Source: Thiomonas intermedia
Lineage (GTDB): Bacteria; Pseudomonadota; Gammaproteobacteria; Burkholderiales; Burkholderiaceae_C
Reading direction: 5' to 3'
DNA length: 64,000 nt
NCBI RefSeq assembly: GCF_002028405.1
Contig: NZ_CP020046.1
Span: 2,046,001-2,110,000 of the forward strand
Below are positions 43,702-52,229 of the stretch, in pieces. The notes beneath the pieces were generated by a model, which worked only from the letters and a program-made list of their open reading frames with translations, was not told the DNA's origin and did not search any database. The stretch's first letter is position 1; each line of letters starts with the position of its first letter. The position numbers and the translations under genes were made by a program.

Positions 43702-44373
43702 TCAGGTCGGATCGGGACAGCGGCCGAACAGCCAGAAACAGCGCCATTGGCGCATGAACACTTTGATCCAGTAGTCGATCTGGCCGGTCTGGTTTTCCAC
43801 CAGCGCGTCGAGATGGCTTTGATAGGTGTCGTCGGGCAACTCCAGGTGCGCTTCGGTTTCGCCGCCGTCGTTGCGCACCTTCATGCCCGCACGGCGGGCG
43901 ATCTTGAGCATGGCGCCGTTGCTGCTGAGGCACTGCATGTAAAGCACGCGCAACCCGTGGTTGCGCGCATCCACCGCGGCACGCTCGAACAGCCGCGTGC
44001 CTATGCCCAGCCCGCGCCCCCTGGGCAGCACGGAAACGCCGAACTCCGCACGATCCGTCTGCCCGGCCTCCATGGCGATATGTGCCACGGCCAGCAGGTC
44101 GAGCTTGCGGTTGAACACGCCGAAAATCTCGTCCACGCCGAAACGAATGGACTCGACATAGGCACGAATGCGCTCGTCGCTGGCGGCGTAGCCGAAGCGC
44201 AGGTAGCGATCTTCGGCATTCAGCGCCAGAAAATGCTGCAGCAGCTGGCCGCGGTGTTCCGGTCCGATGGGTCGGATCGGGATGATGGGCGCACGCGCCT
44301 GGTTGAAATAAGGGAGAACGACCGGCACGCTGCCAGCGCTATCCAACCGGGGCGTCTCAGGGGGCAGAGTCAT
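43702..44373 (-). CDS. GNAT-family N-acetyltransferase
   Basis: A 223-residue acetyltransferase. The acetyl-CoA motif A is VSVLPRGRGLGIGTRLFE, followed by LRVLYMQCLSSNGAMLKIARRAGM. The N-terminal half holds LNAEDRYLRFGYAASDERI, as in GNATs related to the regulatory domain of protein acetyltransferases. The substrate is unknown. The start at 44373 (MTLPPETPR) is preferred. The C-terminal region after the fold is Trp/Cys-rich (KVFMRQWRCFWLFGRC). Confidence 0.8.
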   Translation of the reverse strand: MTLPPETPRLDSAGSVPVVLPYFNQARAPIIPIRPIGPEHRGQLLQHFLALNAEDRYLRFGYAASDERIRAYVESIRFGVDEIFGVFNRKLDLLAVAHIAMEAGQTDRAEFGVSVLPRGRGLGIGTRLFERAAVDARNHGLRVLYMQCLSSNGAMLKIARRAGMKVRNDGGETEAHLELPDDTYQSHLDALVENQTGQIDYWIKVFMRQWRCFWLFGRCPDPT

Positions 44374-44665
44374 GGGGCGGGCCAAACAGAAATTGCTGCA
44401 ATGCAGCATAGTTTAGGCGGTCATGGCCCGATTTCAAGACAAAAGGGCGTGCCAGGCCCTGCGGAAGGCCCACAAAACCACAACATTTCAGAAAATCAAG
44501 CACTTGCCTATGCCGCACTGGCTCATTTGCCTATAATGGCGCATTTTGGCTTGGAGCGAGGGCCAGAAAAACCCATGCCGGCGGGCGCGGCGCCCATCGA
44601 TGAGATTCGTGGCCGCACATCACTGGTGGGTTCCAAACAGCTCGCTCAACATCCTAGGAACAACC
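44374..44665 (+). promoter_or_regulatory. rplM-rpsI promoter and leader
   Basis: A 292-bp gap between the GNAT gene and rplM. A perfect -10 TATAAT lies at 44532-44537; a TTGCCT upstream (44504-44509) is the best -35 but is 22 nt away, so the spacing is long. The leader of ~120 nt contains GC-rich hairpin potential (GGCGGGCGCGGCGCCC region, 44580-44597), where autogenous control by L13 could act. AGGA precedes the rplM ATG. Confidence 0.6.
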
Positions 44666-45094
44666 ATGAAAACCTTCAGCGCCAAACCGGCCGAAGTCGT
44701 GCATGAGTGGTTCGTGATTGACGCCGCAGACAAGGTTCTCGGTCGGGTCGCCAGCGAAGTGGCCCTCCGTCTGCGTGGCAAGCACAAACCCATCTACACC
44801 CCGCACGTCGATACCGGTGACTTCATCATTGTCGTCAACACGTCCAAGATTCGCGTGACCGGCAACAAAGCCAACGACAAGACCTACTACCGTCACACCG
44901 GCTATCCCGGCGGCATCTACGCCACCAAATTCAAGGATATGCAGGCGCGTCACCCCGGCCGTGCGCTGGAACTGGCAGTCAAGGGCATGCTGCCCAAAGG
45001 CCCGCTCGGTTACGCCATGATCAAGAAGCTCAAGGTCTATGGGGGTGCCGAGCATCCGCACAGCGCCCAACAGCCCAAGACCCTCGACATCTAA
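44666..45094 (+). CDS. rplM: 50S ribosomal protein L13
   Basis: A 142-residue ribosomal protein, standard length. [34 protein letters not shown] and [20 protein letters not shown] are L13 hallmarks. It is followed after 9 nt by rpsI, the near-universal partner. AGGAACAACC precedes the ATG. Confidence 0.98.
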   Translation: MKTFSAKPAEVVHEWFVIDAADKVLGRVASEVALRLRGKHKPIYTPHVDTGDFIIVVNTSKIRVTGNKANDKTYYRHTGYPGGIYATKFKDMQARHPGRALELAVKGMLPKGPLGYAMIKKLKVYGGAEHPHSAQQPKTLDI

Positions 45095-45103
45095 GGACAG
45101 GCG

Positions 45104-45496
45104 ATGATCGGAAACTGGAATTACGGCACAGGCCGTCGCAAGAGCTCCGTGGCCCGGGTCTTCATCAAGAAGGGCACCGGCAAGATCACGGTCAACGGGA
45201 AAGACGTCGAGCAGTATTTCGGCCGTCAGACCTCCATCATGATCGTCAAGCAACCCCTCGTTCTCACAGAGAACGTCGATAGCTTCGACATCAAGATCAA
45301 CGTCCACGGCGGCGGCGAAACCGGCCAGGCCGGGGCGGTGCGCCACGGCATCACCCGCGCGCTGATCGACTACGAGGCCACCCTCAAGCCCGCGCTGTCC
45401 AAGGCAGGCTTCGTCACCCGCGACGCCCGCGAAGTGGAGCGCAAGAAAGTGGGTCTGCGCGGTGCCCGTCGCGCCAAGCAGTTCTCCAAGCGCTGA
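45104..45496 (+). CDS. rpsI: 30S ribosomal protein S9
   Basis: A 130-residue ribosomal protein. [13 protein letters not shown], the [12 protein letters not shown] segment and the basic C-terminal tail ending KQFSKR, which reaches the P-site tRNA, identify S9. It is the last gene of the L13-S9 operon and is followed by a terminator. Confidence 0.98.
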   Translation: MIGNWNYGTGRRKSSVARVFIKKGTGKITVNGKDVEQYFGRQTSIMIVKQPLVLTENVDSFDIKINVHGGGETGQAGAVRHGITRALIDYEATLKPALSKAGFVTRDAREVERKKVGLRGARRAKQFSKR

Positions 45497-45524
45497 TTCG
45501 CTGTCGCGCTTTGCTGCTTACAGA

Positions 45525-45547
45525 AACCCGCCTTGTGCGGGTTTTTT
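45525..45547 (+). terminator. Intrinsic terminator of rplM-rpsI
   Basis: AACCCGC, a 5-nt loop and GCGGGTT followed by further T residues (six in all), 29 nt after the rpsI stop. Confidence 0.93.
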
Positions 45548-45577
45548 CGCAATTGCGGCCACAGAATGACCCAGGAT

Positions 45578-45850
45578 TCAGCCGACGAGCAGCCGATCCA
45601 GCGGGCTGGCTGCGCCGCCCGCAGCCACCTTCGGAACAGGGGCGTAGATCATGGTGGTGCTGACATCCGAATGCCCCAGCAGTTCCTGCGAGGTGCGAAT
45701 GTCCGTGACGCCGCACGATTCCGCAGCGTGAGTCGGTCGAGGTATCCGCCCAAGGAAACGCCCAATGTCCGGCCCAACGCTGCCCTGACCTCGGGCATTT
45801 GACGGCAGCGCATCCGGCCTCTCCACCCCGGCCAGATCTGCGGCACGATC
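45578..45850 (-). pseudogene. Degenerate integron integrase (IntI-type tyrosine recombinase)
   Basis: On the minus strand one frame reads [16 protein letters not shown] and [12 protein letters not shown]. This corresponds to the KYPNAG..WAWQWVFP...STDPRSGxxRRHH patch found in integron integrases. A second frame then reads [20 protein letters not shown], the C-terminal box with the catalytic His and Tyr, ending [12 protein letters not shown]. The two parts are joined at 45710-45735 by a frame change, and the HTLRHSFAT box between them is deleted. The gene is therefore dead. No attI or attC site was seen. Confidence 0.8.
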
Positions 45851-46001
45851 TTGTGTCCAAACGCCATGACGCTTGGTCAACGGCACTTTGCCCTCAACGC
45901 GGCGGTGAATCAACCCGGATTTGAGCTGTAAAAGTACATCCCGCATCACGCGCGATCGGCTCAAGAGGAGCGCATCCCGAACTCAGGCAACTTCTTGAGG
46001 C

Positions 46002-46124
46002 TCATGCCCAAGTCGCCACATTGGCTGAACACGTTGTGCAGAAATAGCGTGAACAGACCCTGACCCGATTGCCTTTCGCGTGAATGCGCTCGAAGTGCTC
46101 CGCTCCGATTTTGCCAATCCGCAT
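46002..46124 (-). CDS. Possible 40-residue Cys-rich small ORF after cydB
   Basis: A short frame starts at ATG 46124, 20 nt after the cydB stop, and ends at 46002. It reads MRIGKIGAEHFERIHAKG, then a C-x6-C-x2-C arrangement in RVCSRYFCTTCS. It has no transmembrane helix, so it is not a CydX-type bd subunit. It could be a remnant of a mobile element, given the dead integrase next to it. Coding is uncertain. Confidence 0.3.
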   Translation of the reverse strand: MRIGKIGAEHFERIHAKGNRVRVCSRYFCTTCSANVATWA

Positions 46125-46143
46125 GGTCCGGCAGTAGTTTGGC

Positions 46144-47169
46144 TCAATACGCATGCTCCGCATCCGGGTCGATCTTGCCGCGGAAGACGATGTATTGGTA
46201 GACGTTGTAGGTGATCATCACGGGAATGAGCATGCCAATGCCGATGAGCATGAAGACGAGGGTGCTGGTGCCCGAGGCGGCCTGGTCGATGGTTACTGAG
46301 CCGGGCACGATGTAGGGGTACCAGGTGGCGGCCAGTCCCGCGAAGGAGAACAGGAAGATCAACATGGTCCACACGAAAGGCGCCACCTCGCTCTGCCGCT
46401 TCAGTGCGCGCAACAGCATGAAAAAGCTCAGCCCGGCCAGCGTGGGCAGCACGGCGAAGAAGTAGCGGTTGGGCGTGCTCAGCCAGCGGGCGAAGATCTG
46501 CGGGAATTGCAGTGGCGTCCACACGGTGACCACGGCGCCGACGGCGAGCATGACCCAGGCGAGTAACTGGCCGCGCCGGTAGCAGTTGGCCTGGATGTCG
46601 TCCTGGGTCTTGATGATGAGGTAGGTCGAGCCGAGCATGGCGTAGCCGGCCACCACGCCGAACACGACGATGAGGCTGAAGGGCGAGAACCAGTCCCAGA
46701 TGCTGCCCGCGAACACGCCGTCCACCACGTTCACCCCATTGAGCAGCCCGCCCAGCGCAAACCCTTGCGCGATGGTGGCCAGCAGACTGCCCACGCCGAA
46801 CATCGCGCCCCAGAAGGTTTTGCGCTTGGAGAGTTCGTGAAACTCGAAGGACACGCCGCGCAGCATGAAGCCCAGGAGCATGAGGATGATGGGAATGTAG
46901 AGGCCGTGCAGCACGGTGCCGTAGGCCAGTGGAAAGGCGCCGAACAGGGTGCCGCCGATGACGACGAGCCAGGTTTCGTTGGCGTCCCAGATGCTGCCCA
47001 GGCTGGCCATCATGACCTTGCGGCGGCGCTCGCCGACGAACAGCGAAAGCACGCCCACGCCAAGATCGAAGCCGTCGAGCACCACATAGAACACCATGAA
47101 CAGGCCAACGATGAGGAACCACACCGTGGCCAGAACATGATGCAGTTCCTGCGGGTTGTTGAAGTCCAT
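46144..47169 (-). CDS. cydB: Cytochrome bd-type ubiquinol oxidase subunit II
   Basis: A 341-residue membrane protein with about eight or nine helices. MVFYVVLDGFDLGVGVL and GSIWDANETWLVVIGGTLFGAFPLAY are the CydB signatures. It pairs with CydA, whose gene ends 1 nt upstream. The length is somewhat shorter than enteric CydB and typical of CioB forms. Confidence 0.94.
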   Translation of the reverse strand: MDFNNPQELHHVLATVWFLIVGLFMVFYVVLDGFDLGVGVLSLFVGERRRKVMMASLGSIWDANETWLVVIGGTLFGAFPLAYGTVLHGLYIPIILMLLGFMLRGVSFEFHELSKRKTFWGAMFGVGSLLATIAQGFALGGLLNGVNVVDGVFAGSIWDWFSPFSLIVVFGVVAGYAMLGSTYLIIKTQDDIQANCYRRGQLLAWVMLAVGAVVTVWTPLQFPQIFARWLSTPNRYFFAVLPTLAGLSFFMLLRALKRQSEVAPFVWTMLIFLFSFAGLAATWYPYIVPGSVTIDQAASGTSTLVFMLIGIGMLIPVMITYNVYQYIVFRGKIDPDAEHAY

Positions 47170-47170
47170 G

Positions 47171-48598
47171 TCAGGGTCCTTCCGTGGTGGCGAGCTTGGC
47201 GTGGGCTCTGGCGGGTGCGCTGTGCGCCGTGATGGGCGGGTGCGGCGGGTCGCCGAAACTGGGGCCTTCGCGGATCATGCGGCTGGCAAAGACCAGGGCG
47301 GCCACGCCGATCACGCCATAGAAGAGGGCGTACATGGTGAACGACCACAGCACGGCGCTTGCGGGCAGGTGACTGACGCCTTCGCTGGTGCGCATGAGGC
47401 CGTAGACGATCCACGGCTGGCGGCCGACTTCGCGTGTGAGCCAGCCGGCTTCCACCGCGGCGTAGATGGCGGGAATGGCGAGCAGCCAGCCCCGAAGCAG
47501 CCACTTGTTGTCGCTGATGCGTGCGGCGCTCATGTGTTCGCTCTTGCGCCAGAGCATCCACAGTGTCCAGAAGGCCATGAAGGCGACGAACACTCCCGCG
47601 GCGACCATGACGCGGAAGGCGTAGAAGGGTGTCCACACGGGCGGTTGATCGTCGGGCTTGAAGTGGGTGAGGCCGATGACCTTGCCCGTGAGGGTCTTGG
47701 TGGCGATCAGACTCAGGCCGTCTGGGATTTCAAGGGCCCAATCGTTCTTCTGCTCGGCCTGGTTGGGAATGGCCAGCAGGGCCCACGGCGCACCTGCGCC
47801 GGGCTTGTTGGTGTGCCAGTGCGCTTCGATGGCGGCGAGCTTGGCGGGTTGGCTGTCGGCCAGTGCACTGCCCGCGGCGTCGCCGATGAAGATCTGCAAC
47901 GGAGCGACGATGAACAGGGCGAGCACCGCCCACTTGAGCGCCGGGCGGAAGAAGTCGACGTGGCGCCTGTGCAGCAGGTAGTAGGCGCTCACCCCGGCCA
48001 TGACCACGAGGCTCAGTTCGACGCAGGCGGTGAACATATGGCCGAAGCCGTAGGGAAGGTCGGGGTTGAACACGGCGTCGAACCAGTGCGTGATGACGAA
48101 TTTGCCATCCAGCAGCTTCACTCCGGCGGGCGTCTGCATCCATGAGTTGGCGACCATGATCCAGAACGCCGACAGGGTGCTGCCCAAGGCCACCATGCCG
48201 GTGGCGAACAGGTGCATCTTCGGCCCGACGCGGCTCCAGCCGAACAGCATGATGCCGAGGAAGCCGGCTTCGAGCATGAAGGCCATCGCGGTTTCGAAGC
48301 CGAGGATGTTGCCCATGAAGTCGCCCGACGCGGTGGAAAACGGTCCCCAGTTGGTGCCGAAGGAGAACTCCATCGGAATGCCGCTGATCACGCCCACGCC
48401 GAAGTTGATGAGGAACAGTTGGGTCCAGAAGCGGGTCTGGTGGTAGTAGAAGACGTTCCGGGTCTTGAGCCAGGCGGCCTCCAGGCCGAACAGCACCAGC
48501 GCCAGCCCGATGGTGAGTGGCGGCCAGAGAATGTGGAACAGCGCGATGAAGCCGAACTGCGCCCGGGCGAGAAGCTCCGGGTTGTGAAGCCAGTCCAT
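47171..48598 (-). CDS. cydA: Cytochrome bd-type ubiquinol oxidase subunit I (cyanide-insensitive, short Q-loop)
   Basis: A 475-residue heme-bearing subunit. It contains FHILWPPLTIGLAL with the heme b595/d-ligand His, FGTNWGPFS, and GWLTREVGRQPWIVYG (the GWxxxExGRQPW motif). The Q-loop between the quinol-site segments is short, as in CioA, not the long Escherichia type. It oxidises ubiquinol with O2 at high affinity without proton pumping. The start at 48598 has AGGAG upstream. A GbsR-type regulator gene lies 134 bp upstream. Confidence 0.93.
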   Translation of the reverse strand: MDWLHNPELLARAQFGFIALFHILWPPLTIGLALVLFGLEAAWLKTRNVFYYHQTRFWTQLFLINFGVGVISGIPMEFSFGTNWGPFSTASGDFMGNILGFETAMAFMLEAGFLGIMLFGWSRVGPKMHLFATGMVALGSTLSAFWIMVANSWMQTPAGVKLLDGKFVITHWFDAVFNPDLPYGFGHMFTACVELSLVVMAGVSAYYLLHRRHVDFFRPALKWAVLALFIVAPLQIFIGDAAGSALADSQPAKLAAIEAHWHTNKPGAGAPWALLAIPNQAEQKNDWALEIPDGLSLIATKTLTGKVIGLTHFKPDDQPPVWTPFYAFRVMVAAGVFVAFMAFWTLWMLWRKSEHMSAARISDNKWLLRGWLLAIPAIYAAVEAGWLTREVGRQPWIVYGLMRTSEGVSHLPASAVLWSFTMYALFYGVIGVAALVFASRMIREGPSFGDPPHPPITAHSAPARAHAKLATTEGP

Positions 48599-48732
48599 GA
48601 TTACTCCTGAGGCGGTCGAAGGCCGGTTCGCGTCTGCGGGCGCGTCGGCAGGGGATGTCGGAAGGTGTGGGGCGCGATCAGCGCGGCGGCGGCAGATCGA
48701 CACGCAGCGTCCAGCAGGCTGCAGGGCACATG

Positions 48733-49332
48733 TCAGCGTTCGCCGCTCTGCGCTAGGGGCTGTGGCCCAGCCTCCTGCCGCTTGCCAGTGGCCACCTGTT
48801 TGACGCGGCTCTTGAATGCGAGCAGCTTCTGCACCGCGCCACCCAGTTGCATGAGCTGGCGCACGTCGTCGCTGGGCATGCGCTGGATGTCATCGAACCA
48901 CTGCGTGGCCAGTTCGATGAGGTCGTGCATCTCGCGCATGCGCTGCTGCGCGTATTGCTCGGGTGCGCTGTCGGGCTGGGCCACCAGCGCATCGCGCAGC
49001 ATGGACAGCGTGGGGTCGATCTCGCGCTTGCGGCGCTCTTCCGCCAGGGTGCGGAAAATGGCCCAGACATCTTCGGGGGCCGAGTAGTAGTCGCGGCGGT
49101 CGCCGGGCAGGTGCTGCATGCGCACCAGCTTCCAGGCGCCCAACTCCTTCAGGCCCATGCTGACGTTGGAACGGGAAAAATCGAGTGACTCGGCGATTTC
49201 ATCCGCATTGAGCGGCCGTTCGCTGACGAACAGCAGGGCGTAGATCTGGCCGACGGTGCGGTTGATGCCCCAGCGGCTGCCCATTTCGCCAAAATGCAGG
49301 ACGAAGCGTTGTGTGAGGTCGGGAAGGTGCAT
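48733..49332 (-). CDS. GbsR/MarR-family transcriptional regulator
   Basis: A 199-residue regulator. The family opening RFVLHFGEMGSRWGINRTVGQIYALLF and the winged helix LNADEIAESLDFSRSNVSMGLKELGAWKLV are GbsR features. The C-terminal half is a helical dimerisation region. It lies upstream of and on the same strand as cydAB and may control it. The start at 49332 is chosen so that the CTGAAA repeats remain upstream. Confidence 0.85.
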   Translation of the reverse strand: MHLPDLTQRFVLHFGEMGSRWGINRTVGQIYALLFVSERPLNADEIAESLDFSRSNVSMGLKELGAWKLVRMQHLPGDRRDYYSAPEDVWAIFRTLAEERRKREIDPTLSMLRDALVAQPDSAPEQYAQQRMREMHDLIELATQWFDDIQRMPSDDVRQLMQLGGAVQKLLAFKSRVKQVATGKRQEAGPQPLAQSGER

Positions 49333-49341
49333 GTGGCGTCT

Positions 49342-49374
49342 CTGAAGTTTCAGGACTATCTGAAATGCCTGAAA
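49342..49374. promoter_or_regulatory. CTGAAA repeat cluster, candidate operator of the GbsR-type regulator
   Basis: CTGAA-GT-TTCAG (49342-49353) is a quasi-palindrome. CTGAAA recurs at 49360 and 49369, giving spacings of 18 and 9 bp, and TTTCAG (49348) forms an inverted repeat with CTGAAA (49360). The cluster lies 10-40 bp upstream of the regulator start, where autoregulation would occur. Confidence 0.5.
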
Positions 49375-49553
49375 TTCTCCGGGGCGCCCAAGCCGTTCTG
49401 GGTAACCAGATGTGTTGACCATGTACCCCTAGGGGTATTTCTTCGCGTAACGGCAGCGACGGCCCTGGACTTGGGCCTGCAGCAAGGTCCACAGTCCCTC
49501 CCAACCCTTGCCGCAGGCGGGGGATGGGCCGCCTCAAGCGTCAAGGCGCTCGA

Positions 49554-51134
49554 TCAACAGGGGCTGGCGTGGGCGAACCAGTCGCGTACGGTCTGCTGTT
49601 GGGCGGCGCCCAGATGCAGGCCGAGTTTGCTGCGGCGCCACAGCACGTCATCGGCGCTGAGGGCCCATTCCGTTTGCCGCAGGTAGCGCAGCTCGGCTTC
49701 GTACAGTCCGGGCGCAATTTCGCCGCCCAGGTCCTGGAGCTTCATGGCGGGCTGGCCTTCGGCGGTGCGCAGAACCCGGTCGATGCGGCTGCCGTAGGCG
49801 CGGGCCAGTCGATGGACGAGATGCGGGTCGAGCCAGGCGTAGCGGTGCTGCGCGGCCTGCAGAAAGCGGGCGAAGTCGGCATCCGGGCGCTGGGCGTCGC
49901 CGATCCAGTCTGACAGATCGCCGCCAGGCAGCGATGCGCTGTGCGTCCAGGCCTGGCGTGGGTCGCCGAGGGCGAGGCAGAGTTGGTCGGCAGCCTGTTC
50001 GGCGAGCTTGCGGAAGGTGGTGATCTTGCCGCCCCAGACGGTGAGCAGCGGGGCGCCGTCGCGGTCGAGTTCGAGCTTGTAGTCGCGGGTGGCGGCCTTG
50101 GCGTCTCCGGCGTGGTCTTCCAGTAGCGGGCGCACGCCGGCGTATCGCCAGACGATCTGCCCGGGTTGGACTTCGGCGCGGAAGTAGCGGTTGACTTCGG
50201 CGCAGAGATAGGCGGCTTCGCTGTCGCTGCAAGTCTCGGCGCCCTCGGGCTGGGCGACTTCGACGTCGGTCGTGCCGATCAGCGTGAAGTGGCGTTCGTA
50301 GGGAATGGCAAACACGATGCGCCCGTCCCCCGCCTGGAAGATGTAGGCGTGGTCGTGCGCGAAAAGCCTGGGCACCACGATGTGGCTGCCGCGAACCAGA
50401 CGCAGCGACCGGCGCTCGATGGGCGGATGGCCGTCGGCGTTGCGCACCGCCTGCTTGAGCAGTTGCTCGGCCCACGGACCGGCCGCGTTGACCAGGGCGC
50501 GGGCCTTCACGTGCAGCTCGGCACCTGCCGCGTCGCGCAGCGTGGCTTGCCATTGCGCGCCGTGGCGCATCGCCTCCACGCAGGTGGTGCGGGTCAAAAC
50601 GGTGGCGCCGCGCTCGGCGGCATCGACCGCGCAGAGGGTGACCAGCCGGGCATCGTCAACCCATCCATCGGAGTAGATGAAACCGCGGAGGTAGTCCGGC
50701 TTGAGCGGCTTGCCCGCGGCGTGATGACGCAGATCGAGGCTGCCCGAACCCGGCAGCCATTCGCGCCGCGCCAGATGGTCGTATAGAAACAGTCCGGCAC
50801 GGATCAACCAGGCCGGGCGCATGGCAGGCGCGTGCGGCATGACGAAGCGCAGCGGCCACATGATGTGCGGCGCGCTTCGCAGCAGCACCTCGCGCTCCTG
50901 CAACGCCTTGCGCACCAGCCCGAACTCGCGGTATTCGAGGTAGCGCAGCCCGCCGTGGATCAGCTTGGTGGAGGCCGAGGAGGTGTGCGCCGCGAGATCG
51001 TCACGTTCGCACAGCACGACCTGCAAGCCCCGTCCCGCCAGATCGCGGGCGATGCCCGCCCCATTGATGCCGCCCCCCACGACCAGGACGTCGCACGAGA
51101 GAGTTGAAGAAGATTGTTCTGCCACCGTAGTCAT
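49554..51134 (-). CDS. glpD: Aerobic glycerol-3-phosphate dehydrogenase
   Basis: A 526-residue FAD enzyme that oxidises glycerol-3-phosphate to dihydroxyacetone phosphate and reduces ubiquinone at the inner membrane. The FAD site VLVVGGGINGAGIARDLAGRG is at the N-terminus, KLIHGGLRYLEYREFGLV follows, and WRYAGVRPLLED, TVWGGKITTFRKLAE are further GlpD signatures. It closes the ugpBAEC run, 25 nt after ugpC, so imported glycerol-3-phosphate is directly fed to respiration. No glpK or glpF is in the window. Confidence 0.94.
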   Translation of the reverse strand: MTTVAEQSSSTLSCDVLVVGGGINGAGIARDLAGRGLQVVLCERDDLAAHTSSASTKLIHGGLRYLEYREFGLVRKALQEREVLLRSAPHIMWPLRFVMPHAPAMRPAWLIRAGLFLYDHLARREWLPGSGSLDLRHHAAGKPLKPDYLRGFIYSDGWVDDARLVTLCAVDAAERGATVLTRTTCVEAMRHGAQWQATLRDAAGAELHVKARALVNAAGPWAEQLLKQAVRNADGHPPIERRSLRLVRGSHIVVPRLFAHDHAYIFQAGDGRIVFAIPYERHFTLIGTTDVEVAQPEGAETCSDSEAAYLCAEVNRYFRAEVQPGQIVWRYAGVRPLLEDHAGDAKAATRDYKLELDRDGAPLLTVWGGKITTFRKLAEQAADQLCLALGDPRQAWTHSASLPGGDLSDWIGDAQRPDADFARFLQAAQHRYAWLDPHLVHRLARAYGSRIDRVLRTAEGQPAMKLQDLGGEIAPGLYEAELRYLRQTEWALSADDVLWRRSKLGLHLGAAQQQTVRDWFAHASPC

Positions 51135-51159
51135 CCCGACATGGTAGAAGGCTGTCGAG

Positions 51160-52224
51160 TCAAGGGCTGAGGCGCGCTCCCGAGGCTCGGTCGAACACAT
51201 GCAGAGCCTCTGCTGTGATGTTCATGCCTAGGCGCTGCCCTTCGTGCCAGGGGGCGTCGCCTGCTACCCGCACCACGCAAGGTTGCTCTCCAATGGAGCC
51301 GTGGAGGATGGTTTCCGCGCCGAGCGCTTCGCGCAGCGTGATATCCATCTGCCAGTTGCCTTGTGGGTCTGGGATGATCGCCTCCGGACGAATACCTACG
51401 ATCAGCTCGCGAGTCTCTGCCTTGATCGTGGCGTCCAGATGCAGATCAGGTGCTTGAGCAATGCGCAAGATGGTGCGATCCGAGTCGAGTACCGCGTTGA
51501 ACAGATTCATGCCCGGGGAGCCAAGAAAGCCTGCGACGAACACGCTTGCCGGGCGGGCATACACCTCGGCTGGAGCGCCGACCTGCTCGATCCGACCCTG
51601 ATTCATCACCACGACCTGCTGCGCCAATGTCATGGCCTCGACCTGATCGTGCGTGACAAAAACAGTGGTCGTCTTCAAGCGCTGGTGCAACTGCTTGATT
51701 TCGACACGCATGTGGTTGCGCAGCCGTGCATCCAGGTTGGAGAGAGGTTCGTCGAAAAGGAAAATCTGGGGTTCGCGCACAATGGCGCGCCCCATGGCAA
51801 CACGCTGTCTCTGTCCGCCTGAGAGTGCAGAGGGCTTTCGGTCGAGCAAATCGCTCAGACCGAGCAGACCGGCAGCCCATTGCACGCGGCGGTTGACTTC
51901 GGTCTTGTCGGTGCCGCGCAGTCGCAACCCATAGGTCAGATTGTCTCGGACCTTCATATGAGGATAGAGCGCGTAGTTCTGAAACACCATGGCAATGTCG
52001 CGCTCGCTGGGTTCGAGGTCGTTGACGCGCCGATCACCAATGAGGATGTCGCCGCCGCTTGGCGTTTCAAGCCCCGCAATCATGCGCAACAGCGTGGTTT
52101 TGCCGCAGCCCGATGGGCCGACGAGCACGACGAACTCGCCGTCCGGCACGTCGAGAGAACAGGGGTGTAGGGCGTTAGTGTCACCGAATTGCTTGGTGAC
52201 TTGATTGAGAACGAGGGTGGCCAT
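51160..52224 (-). CDS. ugpC: sn-Glycerol-3-phosphate ABC transporter ATP-binding protein
   Basis: A 354-residue ABC ATPase of the MalK/UgpC class. Walker A GPSGCGKTTLLR, signature LSGGQRQRVAMGRA, Walker B FLFDEPLSNLD and VFVTHDQVEAMTL are present, followed by two OB-type regulatory domains. It energises UgpAE. The Ugp-specific assignment rests on the operon. Confidence 0.92.
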   Translation of the reverse strand: MATLVLNQVTKQFGDTNALHPCSLDVPDGEFVVLVGPSGCGKTTLLRMIAGLETPSGGDILIGDRRVNDLEPSERDIAMVFQNYALYPHMKVRDNLTYGLRLRGTDKTEVNRRVQWAAGLLGLSDLLDRKPSALSGGQRQRVAMGRAIVREPQIFLFDEPLSNLDARLRNHMRVEIKQLHQRLKTTTVFVTHDQVEAMTLAQQVVVMNQGRIEQVGAPAEVYARPASVFVAGFLGSPGMNLFNAVLDSDRTILRIAQAPDLHLDATIKAETRELIVGIRPEAIIPDPQGNWQMDITLREALGAETILHGSIGEQPCVVRVAGDAPWHEGQRLGMNITAEALHVFDRASGARLSP

Positions 52225-52229
52225 GGAAG

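Noticed and set aside
45414-45860. A 148-codon minus-strand frame across the rpsI end and the integrase remnant
   Set aside because: Only its middle part matches the integron integrase; the rest is antisense to rpsI and the terminator, so it is a fragment of the pseudogene and not a gene.
46002-46124. CydX-type small subunit of the bd oxidase
   Set aside because: The frame has no transmembrane helix and no CydX-like Trp/Tyr pattern, so it is listed only as an uncertain small ORF.
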